Assembly (NCBI GenBank): GCA_921293015.1
Contig: OV121092.1
Location: 34,417,764 to 34,481,763 of the forward strand
Source: Phorcus lineatus
Taxonomy: Eukaryota > Mollusca > Gastropoda > Trochida > Trochidae
DNA: 64,000 nt
Direction: 5' to 3'
A program made the translations under genes and the position numbers. The notes beneath the pieces are model-generated. The model did no database searches and was not told the origin of the DNA. It worked only from the letters and a program-made list of their open reading frames with translations. Positions 35,914-47,507 of this stretch are shown in pieces; the first letter of the stretch is position 1, and the number at the start of each line of letters is the position of its first letter.

Positions 35914-35926
35914 TATTCAATTAAGA

Positions 35927-36490
35927 AAACCTTTGCCTGATACTTTCTTGAGATTGATATTTAACATAAAACCATGTGTTCCTTCTGTGAATGACTGTCT
36001 CAGCCTTAAATCTATTTCCTGTAATTATAGTGGGTGACCATTATCATTGTCATTTTGTATCATTTTGTATCAGTCGGAATTGGACAGTTGAGTCATCATA
36101 ATTTTGAGCATGAATAAACAGAACAATAAAACATCATAATTTCCACAGAATTTTTTCTGATATATAAAAGGAGTTTTAAATCTTCATTTAATCAAAAGTC
36201 TTAGTCAGGAACAAAGTACTTAGAAATAAATTTAAAAATTGGTTCAGAAATATATCTTGTGGACATCTGATTGATACTGTCATGATTTTCTTATCAATAA
36301 ATAAACACTTACAATTTTACAAGGGTTAAGTAAACAATGTAACATAATGTTATCATTTACATTATCATCGTTCTTTTGATAAAAATTTACACAGAGCTCA
36401 ATTTGTTTAAAAACTTAAAACAATAAAATTGAACCATAAAGTACACCTGGAAAAGGATTATACAACCCAACCTCTCCCTGACCATCACAT
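35927..36490. other. AT-rich spacer, nothing recognised
   Basis: No gene or repeat is recognised. Confidence 0.5.
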
Positions 36491-36536
36491 CCCCCCCCCA
36501 ACTCCACCCCCACCCCCCACCCCCCATTCCTTCCCC
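36491..36536 (-). other. Potential G-quadruplex / i-motif tract
   Basis: The plus strand carries C runs of 9, 5, 6 and 6 separated by short A/T/CA spacers, plus a CCCC at the end. The minus strand therefore has at least four closely spaced G runs of 5 or more, enough for a G-quadruplex. This is exceptional in AT-rich surroundings. No gene is adjacent. Confidence 0.65.
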
Positions 36537-37208
36537 TTACATCCCTTCTCCCCACCACACAAGAAATGAAAATTACGTCAATGACTTTCATCTTTCTCAC
36601 AAAAATGTTGTGATTGATGATGAAATATTTGCTATTGATTAAAAAATAAGTTAATCATTATTCCTTTCATTTGACTAGATCAAAGCAATAAACAGTTTCC
36701 CGCTTTGGGATATCACCAGAATAAAGACCAACCCTATTGCATTGTCCTCATCTTATGAATATCTGAACAAAACACTGAAAGGCAATGGAAAGATTCAGCA
36801 GAACACATTTCAAAGACTAGCTGTCACATAAAGCACTGTTCACTTTCTACATTAGGTCTGCAATCACAAAACAACCAGACAAGAATTCAGAATGGACAGT
36901 TTTGTGATCAAAATCATTGCTCAAATGGGGAAGCGATTCGTGACTTATTCAAAACAGCGCTAAAGAATATTTCACTTTACTACAGCAATGAGAAAGCCTG
37001 AGACACCATTCTGACTTTAGATTAAGCCAAAAATATCATTATGGACTTAGATTAATCATACATGTAATACCAGTTTGAATGTTCATGGAATTAATTTTAA
37101 TATAACGTTTCCTCGGAGCTTTTTATGTGTATAAAGTTTCTTACACTAGACTAAGATGCCAACAGTTATAATTTAAACTCTGGATCCACGGCGGAAAAAA
37201 GCTAATTG
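36537..37208. other. AT-rich spacer, nothing recognised
   Basis: No gene or repeat is recognised. Confidence 0.5.
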
Positions 37209-37212
37209 TTAA

Positions 37213-37551
37213 TGGGGCAGTAGAACATTATTTCAGATAAATGAAGTGATCCCACTTAAAAAAATAACAAATGTTTCCAACTGCATGACGATGTTAATCA
37301 AAACAAGCAGTTTTAAAGCGAACATTCCATAATTGGTGAAGCTATGTAAATAAATTTCCCTACCTCAAATGATTCAAATGTGTTAATACAAAAATGGCCG
37401 CCTTTGGTTTGAGCTTAATACTTCTATATTTCCTCTATGGACTATTTGGTAGAGTAATGAGATGTTTTGGCTCCCTGAAGATAATACATTTGGCATAAAC
37501 TAATTTTCATTAAGAAAAATTTGAAAAAATAGGTCTGATGCTACTCTCCCT
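37213..37551. mobile_element. MITE family T2, diverged copy
   Basis: TTAA at 37209-37212 precedes TGGGGCAGTAGAACATTATTT, and AATGAAGTGAT follows, as in the 46.8-kb copy. Further in are AATGGCCGCC, GAGTAATGAGATGTTTTGGC, TTTGGCATAAACTAAT and a final GATGCTACT. No right-hand TTAA remains, so the right boundary is approximate. Confidence 0.5.
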
Positions 37552-40500
37552 ATAAATATAAAAGAATGCAATAAAGAACAGAGAGTTGTTAAATGCAGAT
37601 TTTTATTTAATTCCAAATGCTAAATGTTTTTGCTCTCAAGTCCCTTTCTCTTTTTCCCTATATATATCAATTTCCCCCAAAATGCAATCATTTATAAAAT
37701 ATAAATGACAACCATGCATTTACTTCTGACAAAACTGTTACTTTATTGAAGATTTTATCATGAAATCATATTTGATTTGGCTCCAACTGTCTCTAATGTA
37801 CCTATTAATATGTCTTTAACTGACAGATTAAACAAATACTACCTTATTATCAAAATGATGGGCAATTCATTTTTGAGTCTTAAATAAAATATTAGAGATT
37901 TGGAGAAGAATTAGTAAACTTGATAATGAATGAAACATTTGTAGATTGCACATCAGAAAGTTCATGCATATAAAATCATCAAACAAAGATTTATCATTGT
38001 TTCAAGTTGTACAAAACAGTTTGAAATTTGAAATATTTTTACACATACATGTGATCAGGCCAGGATTCAATTCAAACAATTTTAAGCTTGGACAATACAG
38101 AAAAAGTTCTGGACAAATCTATAGTCAAAATTTATAAAAGGATAATTATCATCATTAGATAGTTTTTTTCTATCATAAAAAAATATATTCAAATACCATA
38201 ATTGAACTCATATTGGCAAGTGTGCTTATGTAAGACTTGCTGAAATTGCCTTTTAATTAGCCAAGTTTCTGTCTCACGATAAAGGGATGGGCAAGTGTGC
38301 TAGCACGAGTACTTCGATCAAAGACAACACAACACAAGAATTAGATTAATGATGATATGTATATTCTCAGAGTGACTGATATGATAATGCTGATCTTGAT
38401 AGTGCATCCAAGGGGTACCTATCAGAAATTATAAGAGCAGGGTACAGTAGATGTTCACAGCTTGGATGCAGAATCTAGAGAGCTTATAAAATAATGAAAA
38501 TATTATTTTAATTTAATTGAAGTGGTATATAATGGATGTGATGATAACTACTTACAGGATAGAGAGATAATATAATGATTGAAATATACAATTTGGTTTG
38601 CATCAACATGTGCATGTACCCACCCAAATAAGGAATTGTATGAAATTATAATTATTATGTTACTTCCCCCATAAAGTTTCATCACACCCAACCACAGGGA
38701 ATAAAGTTGCCACCTGATGTAGAGTATAAGTCACATAGTTACCCCTAGGCCAAAAGTATACACTGTAACAATTTAAAGAGATATCATTTATCTCCAAACT
38801 GTATAATATGTATAAGGTATAAAACCTAACAATACCGGTATTGTGTAATTTAAATGAATATATTAACCATAGGGCACTTGGCCTATACTTATATGGAAAA
38901 TAATAAGGATGGGGCATGACTGTCTGTTGGTTGATCATACCAATCTATTTGAGACTGGCTCCAACAATATGTACAAACACCCATTAGGTAGAGTACCAAG
39001 AAACTCGTTACACTTAGATGGAAAAGAACCAGATTGAGTGCTTGATAAGATATATAAAGGTTATTTGAAGTAAGAATACTTAGAGTATTTAGGATGAGGA
39101 TGTTGTTATCAAAGATGTTGAGAACAACTGTTATGATTTTGGCTTGAAGACACTGCACAGGGAGATTTGGTTTATGATTTATTTTGATTAGTAATTGTAG
39201 AAGAGATGCTCATTTTGTTAGGGTACATATAACACTGTATTTGCTTGTAGGCAAACATAAAGCACACCTGTAAGAAAGCATGTCAAGCTTATCATTAATT
39301 ATAGATCTTCAAGAATTGCATACTTCAGGGAAGAATTGTTGAAAAATAAATGAATTGAAAAAGAAGTCATCAATCAGTTTGGTCATGCATGTTTTTGTCT
39401 TTGATGAACTTGTGTCATGCAAGGAGAGATATTGGGCCATTATCATTTAGGTCCGCATGGCAAGATTAATTATTAAAATTTCATCAAAACTTCAAAGGGT
39501 TTAAGATAAGGGATTATTTCATATATTGCTTAGTAGTGTAACACAAGTTTTTGTTTTAAAAACTTTCTTTCCTATGAATTCATTGAGAGAGTTTATTGGT
39601 GTATATATAATGTTCTTTATTTCTCTTACAACATGATATCTGCAAACAGGTAAAACCTATTCCCAAAATTCCTTTTTTCAAAAGCTGATTCATAAAGAAA
39701 TCAGCCTGTTTATTAAAATATTCTATATTTTGAGGTAATATTTCAACATCTCAATCAAAATACTGTTTTCCTAACAGCTTACATTCATTGTCAAAGATTC
39801 TCATCAACTAACCTTGAAACCTACTTAGTACGCACATGAACTATTTTTTAATGTTTATCAAAGATCTACAAAATGAAATATATTTACCAAATGAACCATT
39901 AAAAATTTCAGTATAAGAACATTTTGCAGCTTAATTGAAGTGAGGTTTTGTATATATATTTGGCTAAAGTGTGCATGTGGTAACTATCATCTTATGATAA
40001 ACATCAACTTGTCCTCCATCTTGTAAAACAACGATCTAGTTAAAATTAGATGTAATATTTTACGCCCGAAGGTCTGTTATCATATTAAGGGAATTACCAA
40101 AAATTTCCGTGTCATGCATATGCAAAAGTTTGCTATTCATTAAAGAGCTGGCACTGCACTTTGAATCACAGCACAATGTGACTCTTTTCTGTTCTTGTGC
40201 ATATCGATTACAACGTACATCCAATTGTAAACGATGATTCACGGCAAATTTAATTTGAAAGTATTATGGCAACATTAACTTGATGCATATATTTTTGACT
40301 GAATATTCTGTGTTGTTTATTTGTCAATTTATGTAAAAGGCTATAAAGGAAAAAGGCCAGACAGTCATAAAAATCTTTTCAGACAAATAATAAAGACAAA
40401 TGTATGACAAATGACAGTATGTGACATTGGCCAAGATCGACACATCTTTGATTGACTGAAATATACAAGGATATAAAAAGGAAACTATCGCTTTTTGCTC

Positions 40501-40677
40501 TTATGTTGAAACATGTTTTCTGGAAGGTATAATGAACAATTCAGTTACAATAATTAATTTTTCTAGGAAGATCATGGACCTCATGTTCCATATTGAACAT
40601 AATTTTACATTCTTATAGATTTTTTGATTTTTTACTGCAAAAAGGTGGTGTTTTATAAACAATGGTCACTTGGAGAT
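37552..40677. other. AT-rich spacer, nothing recognised
   Basis: Two overlapping minus frames (38660-38938, 92 codons; 38889-39158, 89 codons) are the longest here. Both are hydrophobic, unrelated to each other and without a domain I recognise. Confidence 0.5.
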
Positions 40678-40688
40678 TGACATGACAG

Positions 40689-41002
40689 TAGTGAGGTCAT
40701 ATGGTGTTTAACTCCGCTTTCAAGAGTATTTCAATTATATCGCGGCTGCTAGTATTATTGCAGGGAGAAAGCCTGCAACACCATTGTGGCTATGCATTGC
40801 GATGAAACCTGCGACCATCGGCTGGAAATATCGAACCATGGGTGGTACTGCACTGAAATTCTGTGTAGCATTGCATCCAAACCTTACTGCGTGTAGAACA
40901 GTTCTCTTCTGCAGACAAAGTTGCCGAGCCCCTGGCGGGATTCGAACTAAGGACCTCTCGATCCGAAGCCCAACGTGCTAACCACTGTGCTATCCCGCCC
41001 CC
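40689..41002 (-). mobile_element. SINE family 1, copy 8, best-preserved reference copy
   Basis: A 314-bp copy with a perfect 11-bp target duplication TGACATGACAG (40678-40688 and 41003-41013). On the minus strand the head is GGGGCGGGATAGCACAGTGG, with A box TAGCACAGTGG, anticodon loop CTTCGGA (anticodon TCG, as in tRNA-Arg) and B box GTTCGAATCC. The body follows, then ATAATACTAGCAGCCGCG and a 3' end GCGGAGTTAAACACC. It is the best copy for judging the family: Pol III boxes near consensus, and duplication intact, so probably one of the younger insertions here. Confidence 0.93.
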
Positions 41003-41013
41003 TGACATGACAG

Positions 41014-41929
41014 AAGACACTTGCATAGAGAAATATATTCAGTTTAGTTAATGGGGAAATAAGATACTCAGGTGTACACTCATCTCAAGTTCAAAAACCT
41101 TACTTGAATTACAAAAATTAAGAAAAACTCATTTCATACTGTTGTGAAAGTTCTTTAACATTTCATCTAGGCAAAAATGAAGTCACCCGGTGAGTAGTTT
41201 TGTCATGACAAAAAATTAGACCTTGTTTGATTGGATTAACAATTTCTTTTTTTTAAATTCATAGGCGTCCCAAGAACAAGATTTTTGCAAATGTTGGTTT
41301 TGAAAGAGGCACTGAAAGTCTATCCAAGAAAATTGCGGAATTGAAGCACCAACTTCAGTTGAGAACACAAAATTTCTACTGTAAAAGCTATAACTGTTCT
41401 TACACAAACAAATTCAAGAACTTGAAGGCTCAAACATAATATTTCATTCAACACATATATTTGAAAATGATTAAAAAATCATACCTTATATTTATATAAC
41501 CTACTGCTCGCAACAGCTTATCCTGTGTGCACAAACTGATTATAGCAGTTTTGAGACAAACTCCAAAAGAGTCTGACAAGTTTTGTTATGAAATAAATCT
41601 TGAGTTCCAGACAGATGCCATTTTCCCCAGGCATATAAATGATTTCTAAATTGATTATTAGAATGATCACTATCTATATGCTAGCATTAACATTTACACC
41701 TTAAAACAGTTTATCTTACAAACAAAACAATTATACTGTAAGAAACTCATAGATTCTTACTTGGAATTTTTCTAATGCAGAATAAATAATGAATATGATA
41801 GTTCAAATGATGACTTTCAACACACAAGGAATTTCTATTTTTACCACATATTAATCAACTTCAACAAATATAAAATTTTTCATCACACATAAAACAAATT
41901 TCTTTACAACTTTCCTTTTCTTTACCACC
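41014..41929. other. AT-rich spacer, nothing recognised
   Basis: No gene or repeat is recognised. Confidence 0.5.
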
Positions 41930-43400
41930 CAAGACTGTTTCAAATACCAGTCTCCGAATAACAATTTTCATCCCACATACAAAATGTCTCTTTTCTACTT
42001 ATTAATAAGTGATAACCACCCACAATAATTCAAAACACCAGTCTCATATTCAGAAAATAATAATTGATGTTTTTGAGATTTTCAGATAATATACAAACTA
42101 AAGACAAATGAACCTACAATCATCTCTCATCAATGTATTAACAAACATCATCTTTATACACTTTATCAGGGCTCCAGATAAGATGCGTATCTGCATAAAA
42201 TATGCACAGGTTATTCAGATATACGCATTAAGAATGAAATCAATGAAAAACAGATATGCACAGCTTTCCAAGAATACGAGTCAGATATCTTTGTACAGGA
42301 TCGAGTGATCGTGACTTGTCAAAACAAATTTCATTTCTCAATGTCTAATCTTTACATCTCGAATAGTAGCAAACCTGTATGAAAACAAAGGTTACCAAGT
42401 TTATATTTCATCTGAGAGAAATCACTCATTTATTTACAGATTAAACATGTGGAAAATACAAACAATGACTTATATCGAAAAAGATGCTAACTTGGAATGA
42501 GGATTTGAAAATGATAAACCTTGAAATACTCCTAGTTTTTTTCATTTGGTAATTTTACTCCTCTATTTTTAATTTGAGGAGTGAAATACCCCTGAGTCCA
42601 AATAATTATCTGTACCCCTGTTTAAAACACCAGTATCTCAATCACAAATCAAAAAGTATCATCATGTTAGACCATCTAAAATTAAAACACGAATTGAATC
42701 TATGGTCCCTTTTTCATCCTACATACTCTTAATTGATTCTTGGATGACCACTTATCAATAAACTACTGCCCACAACAATAAAAAAACCAGTTGATTCTAC
42801 AAGGATCTCTTATCAATCAATACACACACCATGTACACTAAAAAGCACCAGGGATCTCATTCACAAAGCAACAAATACATGTTCAGACACAATTATTAAA
42901 ACAAATTTGGTTTTTACAGAAATAAACCTAGGATGTCTGCTTTTCAATAAACTACTGGCCACAATAGTAATTAAAGCTCCAAAATATCCCACTCAGAATA
43001 ATTAACGTGATTTCCAGATAAACTTCAATATAGTCTTACAGTCTGAAGAATAAATCTGAAGTCTAAGACACGGTGCCCACGCAATTCAAATGGTACACTC
43101 AGTTGATTCTACAATGATGACTTATCAATAAAGTGACATGAAACCACCATGTTCACCATAAAACACCAGTTTCTTAAAGAGCAATAACTGTTGTCTTGAG
43201 TTAATCTCAAATTTATACAAAAACAATTAGATTTAAAATGAATCTGGAAACCAATTTCATCCCTCTTACTCTGAATATGATTCTCAAAGGACCATTTATC
43301 TATGAACTACCACCCACAACAGTTTAAAACACTGGTATCCCTCTCACAAAATGATAATTGCAGGACAGGGAACAACTTCAATTTAGTTGAACAGGTTTGC
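41930..43400. repeat. Decayed tandem array, about 172-198-bp spacing
   Basis: A phrase of the form CTTATCAATAAACTACTGCC, CACAACA and AAAACACCAGTATCTC recurs near 41998, 42751, 42949, 43121 and 43290, with a partial match near 42621. The last four anchors are spaced about 198, 172 and 170 bp. Unit-to-unit similarity is weak outside the anchors. No coding frame persists. Confidence 0.55.
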
Positions 43401-44034
43401 ACAGCTGGTGGCTGAAGGGAAACATCTCATTTATTAAGTTTATTACTTGATAATCATCAAAATTACCTCACAACGAGACCATTTCCAGATTAAATTTTCT
43501 GCTATCAATAAACGGGACCCTCAATCAGATAAGAGTTTGAAGCTAGGTGAGCAGCGCCATGCTTGACTAATTACCAGGAACCGCTCTCAGACTTTCAGAT
43601 CAGATATGTCATAAACATGAACATCGTTTATTTGGACGATGCAATAATTCTTCATTCATTATCAAATAACAGGAACTTGGTATCACTGAAATGATGCGCA
43701 GTGCCATGCTTGGCTAATTACGATGAAGCACTTTCAAAATTGAACAATAAAATTTGAAATATAATAAACATGTAAATAATGTTTTTGGTGATACGATTAT
43801 TCAGCGAAAGTAATTACTTTTTCATAAATTGACGCAGATATGACAAATATATCACAAGTGATTTCAACAACAAAGGCCTTTTCTCTTTGAGCTCTGAGCT
43901 CTGTCCTCCTTCCAATCAACAGGCTTTTCAGCAAGACTGCTCTGGGAGCACAACATCCCCCTGCAAGACATTCAACCTTCTAAATAAGCATTTCAAATGA
44001 TTTTCTGGTGTGAACAATATCATAAACAGAAAAT
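43401..44034. other. AT-rich spacer, nothing recognised
   Basis: CAGTGCCATGCTTGGCTAATTA (43691) and CAGCGCCATGCTTGACTAATTA (43552) repeat once about 140 bp apart, probably a further relic of short-range duplication. Confidence 0.45.
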
Positions 44035-44496
44035 ATGATATGTGACCTTGACCTTGACCTGCAACCTTAAAGGAGAACTATTTACCAATGTTATAGATTT
44101 AATAGTTATCAATAAGTATAGGACTTCCCAATAATGTTGGTTCATATGCTCAAGGGTCATAACCCTGCAAAATTTCATTACAATGACCCTAAATTTTGAC
44201 ATATGCATCTCTGATGTATACTCAAGGCATGTGTAAAGGTTACAGAAAGACTGATAAAGAATTGGGAGGAGATGATTTTGCAAATCGGGTACTGTCATTC
44301 TGAAATCGAAAAGATAACTGCTTTAAGTCGAGGGCTATATCTCCAAAATATTAAAAGCATATAGCAACAAAAATTCAGAAAGATTGATCAAAAACTGTGG
44401 GAGGAGTTGATTTCACAAAACAGGTACCATCTTTTGAATGGACGGACAGACAGTTAGTGCCATGACAGAACCCACTTCGGCTTTGCCAAGGAGGGC
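44035..44496 (+). mobile_element. Dispersed mollusc-type repeat with TGACCT start and hairpin end
   Basis: It begins GTGACCTTGACCTTGACC (44042), contains two related halves (ATTGGGAGGAGATGATTTTG and GTGGGAGGAGTTGATTTCAC, each followed by GGTAC), and ends with GGACGGACAGACAG and an imperfect hairpin CCCACTTCGGC..GCCAAGGAGGG (44471-44495). This layout is familiar from abundant interspersed repeats of bivalves and gastropods, but I cannot name the family. A 92-codon minus frame (44020-44298) is a reading of the repeat. Confidence 0.5.
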
Positions 44497-45519
44497 TAAA
44501 AACAATGCTCAATATTTTTTTACATCATTAATATACAAAAGTTTTGAAATAAAGTACTTTCTTAACACAATTAAGCTAGGATTGTAACGATCTTAAGGGG
44601 ACAGTATTAACAGAAGTTTATGTGGAAACGAGTTCAACCGGAGAATCAATACATGAAAATTTTACTTTCATTTCCAGCATGATAGTGAATTCCAGCGTCA
44701 CATTTTGGTTGCTTAGGATTTTACAATTTGACAAAGAAGAGAGCACATTAAACTCAAAAACAAAATCATTCTACAATGAATTAAGCCATTTGTCAATGTT
44801 AGTTTAGTTTGTGTACAGCTTCATGCAAAACCACAATGCAAACTAAAGTTGACATTACTATCTCTTTAATGGATAGAAAGTTCTGACATAATTTCAATGT
44901 TCCAGCAGATGAGAGGTCAAAATGACCTTATAAATTTTCATAAAACTGAAACAAATTGAGGTCAACATGACTCACCAAACAGTTCCTGAACAGATCCACA
45001 GACTCTGACCCACCTTCAACCATCAGGTGGAGGAGAAGGTTGCTACAAACTTATCTTATCAGCTTGTTGAATTCTGTAGATGGGGGTGCTGGATAACTAT
45101 CTTCAGCCAGTCACACTCCTAATGAAGTAACAAATAACTTGAGTCAACATCGTCCAAATCTTTGGTTTCCTACTGAATTGGATGCAAGTGATCTGATTTT
45201 TGATTGGTTGATTTACATGTTCTAAAGATTTAAGATCTGAATTCAGCTGCTTATCACATTGAATCAATTGAATTATTTTGAATACAGTTTCTGCATCAAC
45301 GAGTTGGTGAAGGTCCATGAGCAATGATTTTTATTCTAACGAAAATAGTCTAATCTGAATGTCAAAGGTAGGATTATTGATTGGTAGTTGTATACTTCTG
45401 TTATCTGTGTGCTCTGAAATCTGAAATTCTGAAACCCATTGCAAGTCAAACTCATTGACTCTATACAATAAGAGCCTTAATTACATTTCATATTCAGGAT
45501 GACTAGATCTTAAAAATAA
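44497..45519. other. AT-rich spacer, nothing recognised
   Basis: No gene or repeat is recognised. Confidence 0.5.
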
Positions 45520-45525
45520 GATTTG

Positions 45526-45917
45526 AGATGTTTTGGGGTTTAATGCTGCTTTCAGGAGTATTTCACTTCAATCACGGCTGCTAGTATTATACATTGCATG
45601 GAGAAAGCCTGCAATGCTATTATATCTATGCATTGCAATAAAACCTGCAAGAATCGGAGGGAACAAGCCAATCATGAGTGGGACTGCGCTGAAAATCAAT
45701 GTAGCATTGCATCCTAACCTTACTACATGTAGAACAGTTCTCTACTGCAGGCAAAGTTGCTGAGCACCTAGCTGGAAGGATTTGAACGTGGACCTCTTGA
45801 TCCAAAGCCGAACTTGGTAACCACTAAACTAAACACTTTGAACATGCACATTGTGTATGGATAGAGCGCTTTATAAATACTCATTATTATTATCATTATT
45901 AAACTATCCCTCCCCCT
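45526..45917 (-). mobile_element. SINE family 1, copy 9, with nested LINE tail
   Basis: Minus-strand copy: GGGGTTTAATGCTGCTTTC at the left, ACCTCTTGATCCAAAGCCG and TTGGTAACCAC in the head at the right. The head is split by a 68-bp insertion. Flanks TTAAAAATAAGATTT (left) and TTAAAAATTAAATCA (right) may be a diverged target duplication. Confidence 0.87.
45832..45899 (+). mobile_element. ATT-tailed LINE 3' end nested in SINE copy 9
   Basis: A 68-bp insert flanked by a perfect 7-bp target duplication TAAACTA (45825-45831, 45900-45906). It reads ACACTTTGAACATGCACATT, GTATGGATAGAGCGCTTTA, TAAATACTC and (ATT)n. Removing it restores the SINE head. It matches the last 70 bp of the insert in SINE copy 7, so it is an extremely 5'-truncated copy of the same element. 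Confidence 0.85.
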
Positions 45918-46800
45918 TTAAAAATTAAATCACATGGATAAATGTACAGTAGTCGTAAGAAAATCAGCTATTGTCAAAGACGAATGCATGTTTAACGTGA
46001 CCTTTCCACTACTAAGAAATACATTCTGATGTTGCATAAAGCACTGCTATTCAATAAATTCCTCCACAATCCATCCTGAAATGTCTATGGATTTGAATTT
46101 TTTAAACCATATTTCATTGAATAAATTATTGATTTAAAGTTTCCATACAAAACAATTACTGAAGTTCTTCATTTATTTTTTCCCTGCAGTATTGTCTATG
46201 AGTTGTTCGTTAATTTGATTTGTTTATTTCTGATGATTAGAGATTTGTATATTCCCTCTTGAAGATATAAAATGTAGATTTAAGTACACAGTGGCTCAAA
46301 ATTTGAAAACTTCAACTAAAACATATGTCCAGAGAGGAAATGTAGTATTAATAATCAATGAATAAAAATTTATTGAAAATACTCAGAAAACACATCATCC
46401 TCTTCATTTTTAGAATGTCATGCTTTACATGTCTATTCATTTGATTTGCAGATTAGAGAATTAAATTTTCCATTCCAAAGAAAATCAATTCAACTGGATC
46501 TTTAACTTTATTATCAATTCAAACATGCTCAAATATTTTGCTTGACATGTAAAGTCTTTCAGTCAAATGTTGGAAATGGAAGACCATTGAAACATCAATT
46601 TGGAAGATGTTCATAAAATTCATTTGATCATTAAAATATTTTAGAGAAATTTAAAAGTTCAAAATGAATATTTCATATTCTGGTTGAAAATATATTTTTT
46701 TCTTATATAAAGAGTACTAGTTTAAGCTTAAAAACAATTATTTAAAAAAAGCTCTTAATTTATTGTTCAGTCATTCAGTTTCCCTAGAGTTTCTGTAGAG
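45918..46800. other. AT-rich spacer, nothing recognised
   Basis: No gene or repeat is recognised. Confidence 0.5.
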
Positions 46801-46804
46801 TTAA

Positions 46805-47503
46805 AGGTATAGTGCATGTTTTCTTAAGGAAGTGAAGTGATTTTACAAAGATGAATTTTTTTTACCAATTGCAAGACAATCTCTTTTTCCAACTACCGTA
46901 TTCGACGTGATAAGCGCCCGGGGCGCTTAAAAAATTGGTAAAAGGGGGCGCTTATTAAAAGGATAAAAATTGTCCTCAAGTTTAGTCTTCAAAGTGTTTT
47001 CTTACGATACACATGTCTTTGAAATATGGTTTTGTAACTTTTATCATTTTGATGGTGGCTGGGGGTCTTGAAATACCCTGTATTCTTCACTTTAGTGGAA
47101 GTAAAAGACTTATTGAAAGACTGAAAAAACCTTCTTCAATGAATCAGCATGCAAGGTAAGCAATGTTGAGAGGTTGGCGCTAAATCAGGACGCATATTGT
47201 TCAGTCAAAAACGTGGTGGGTGGGCGCTTATAGGGGAGTGGGCGGTTATTAAGTCGAATACGGTAATAAAAGAAGACCAATAGGAACATACTAGCTACAT
47301 CAGTTTTCTCTTACTCAAATGATAAAAGGTGTTCACATTAAAATGGATGCATGCATTTTAAGCTTGATATGTGATAATTTCTTCTACAAGCAAGGATAAT
47401 CTGGAAATGAGATATTTGACCCTCTGAAGATTTTACATAAACTAATATGTATTGGGGAAAAACTGAAACAAAATAAAATGATCAAAAACATGCTATAGTG
47501 CCT
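46805..47503. mobile_element. MITE family T2, copy carrying a nested MITE
   Basis: TTAA flanks both ends (46801-46804, 47504-47507). The left end AGGTATAGTGCATGTTTTC and the right end, read inward, AGGCACTATAGCATGTTTTT are inverted repeats. The interior (AAGTGAAGTGAT, ACCAATTGCAAGACAATCT, AAAGGTGTTCACA, GAAATGAGATATTTGACCC) aligns with 23933-24291. Without the nested insert the element is about 330 bp. No ORF. Confidence 0.7.
46896..47263. mobile_element. Tc1/mariner-like MITE nested in the T2 copy
   Basis: The 368-bp element starts CCGTATTCGACGTGATAAGC and ends with the inverted counterpart (inward: CCGTATTCGACTTAATAACC, then GCCC), each flanked by TA (46894-46895 and 47264-47265). TA duplication is the Tc1/mariner signature. 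Near the left end AAGCGCCCGGGGCGCTT is nearly palindromic, and GGGCGCTTAT recurs near both ends. No transposase frame. It interrupts T2 sequence that is continuous in the 23.9-kb copy, so it inserted later. Confidence 0.8.
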
Positions 47504-47507
47504 TTAA

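Noticed and set aside
38660-39158. Pair of overlapping minus-strand membrane-like frames
   Set aside because: Hydrophobic composition is what AT-rich random DNA gives; the frames overlap out of phase and no signal or homologue is evident.
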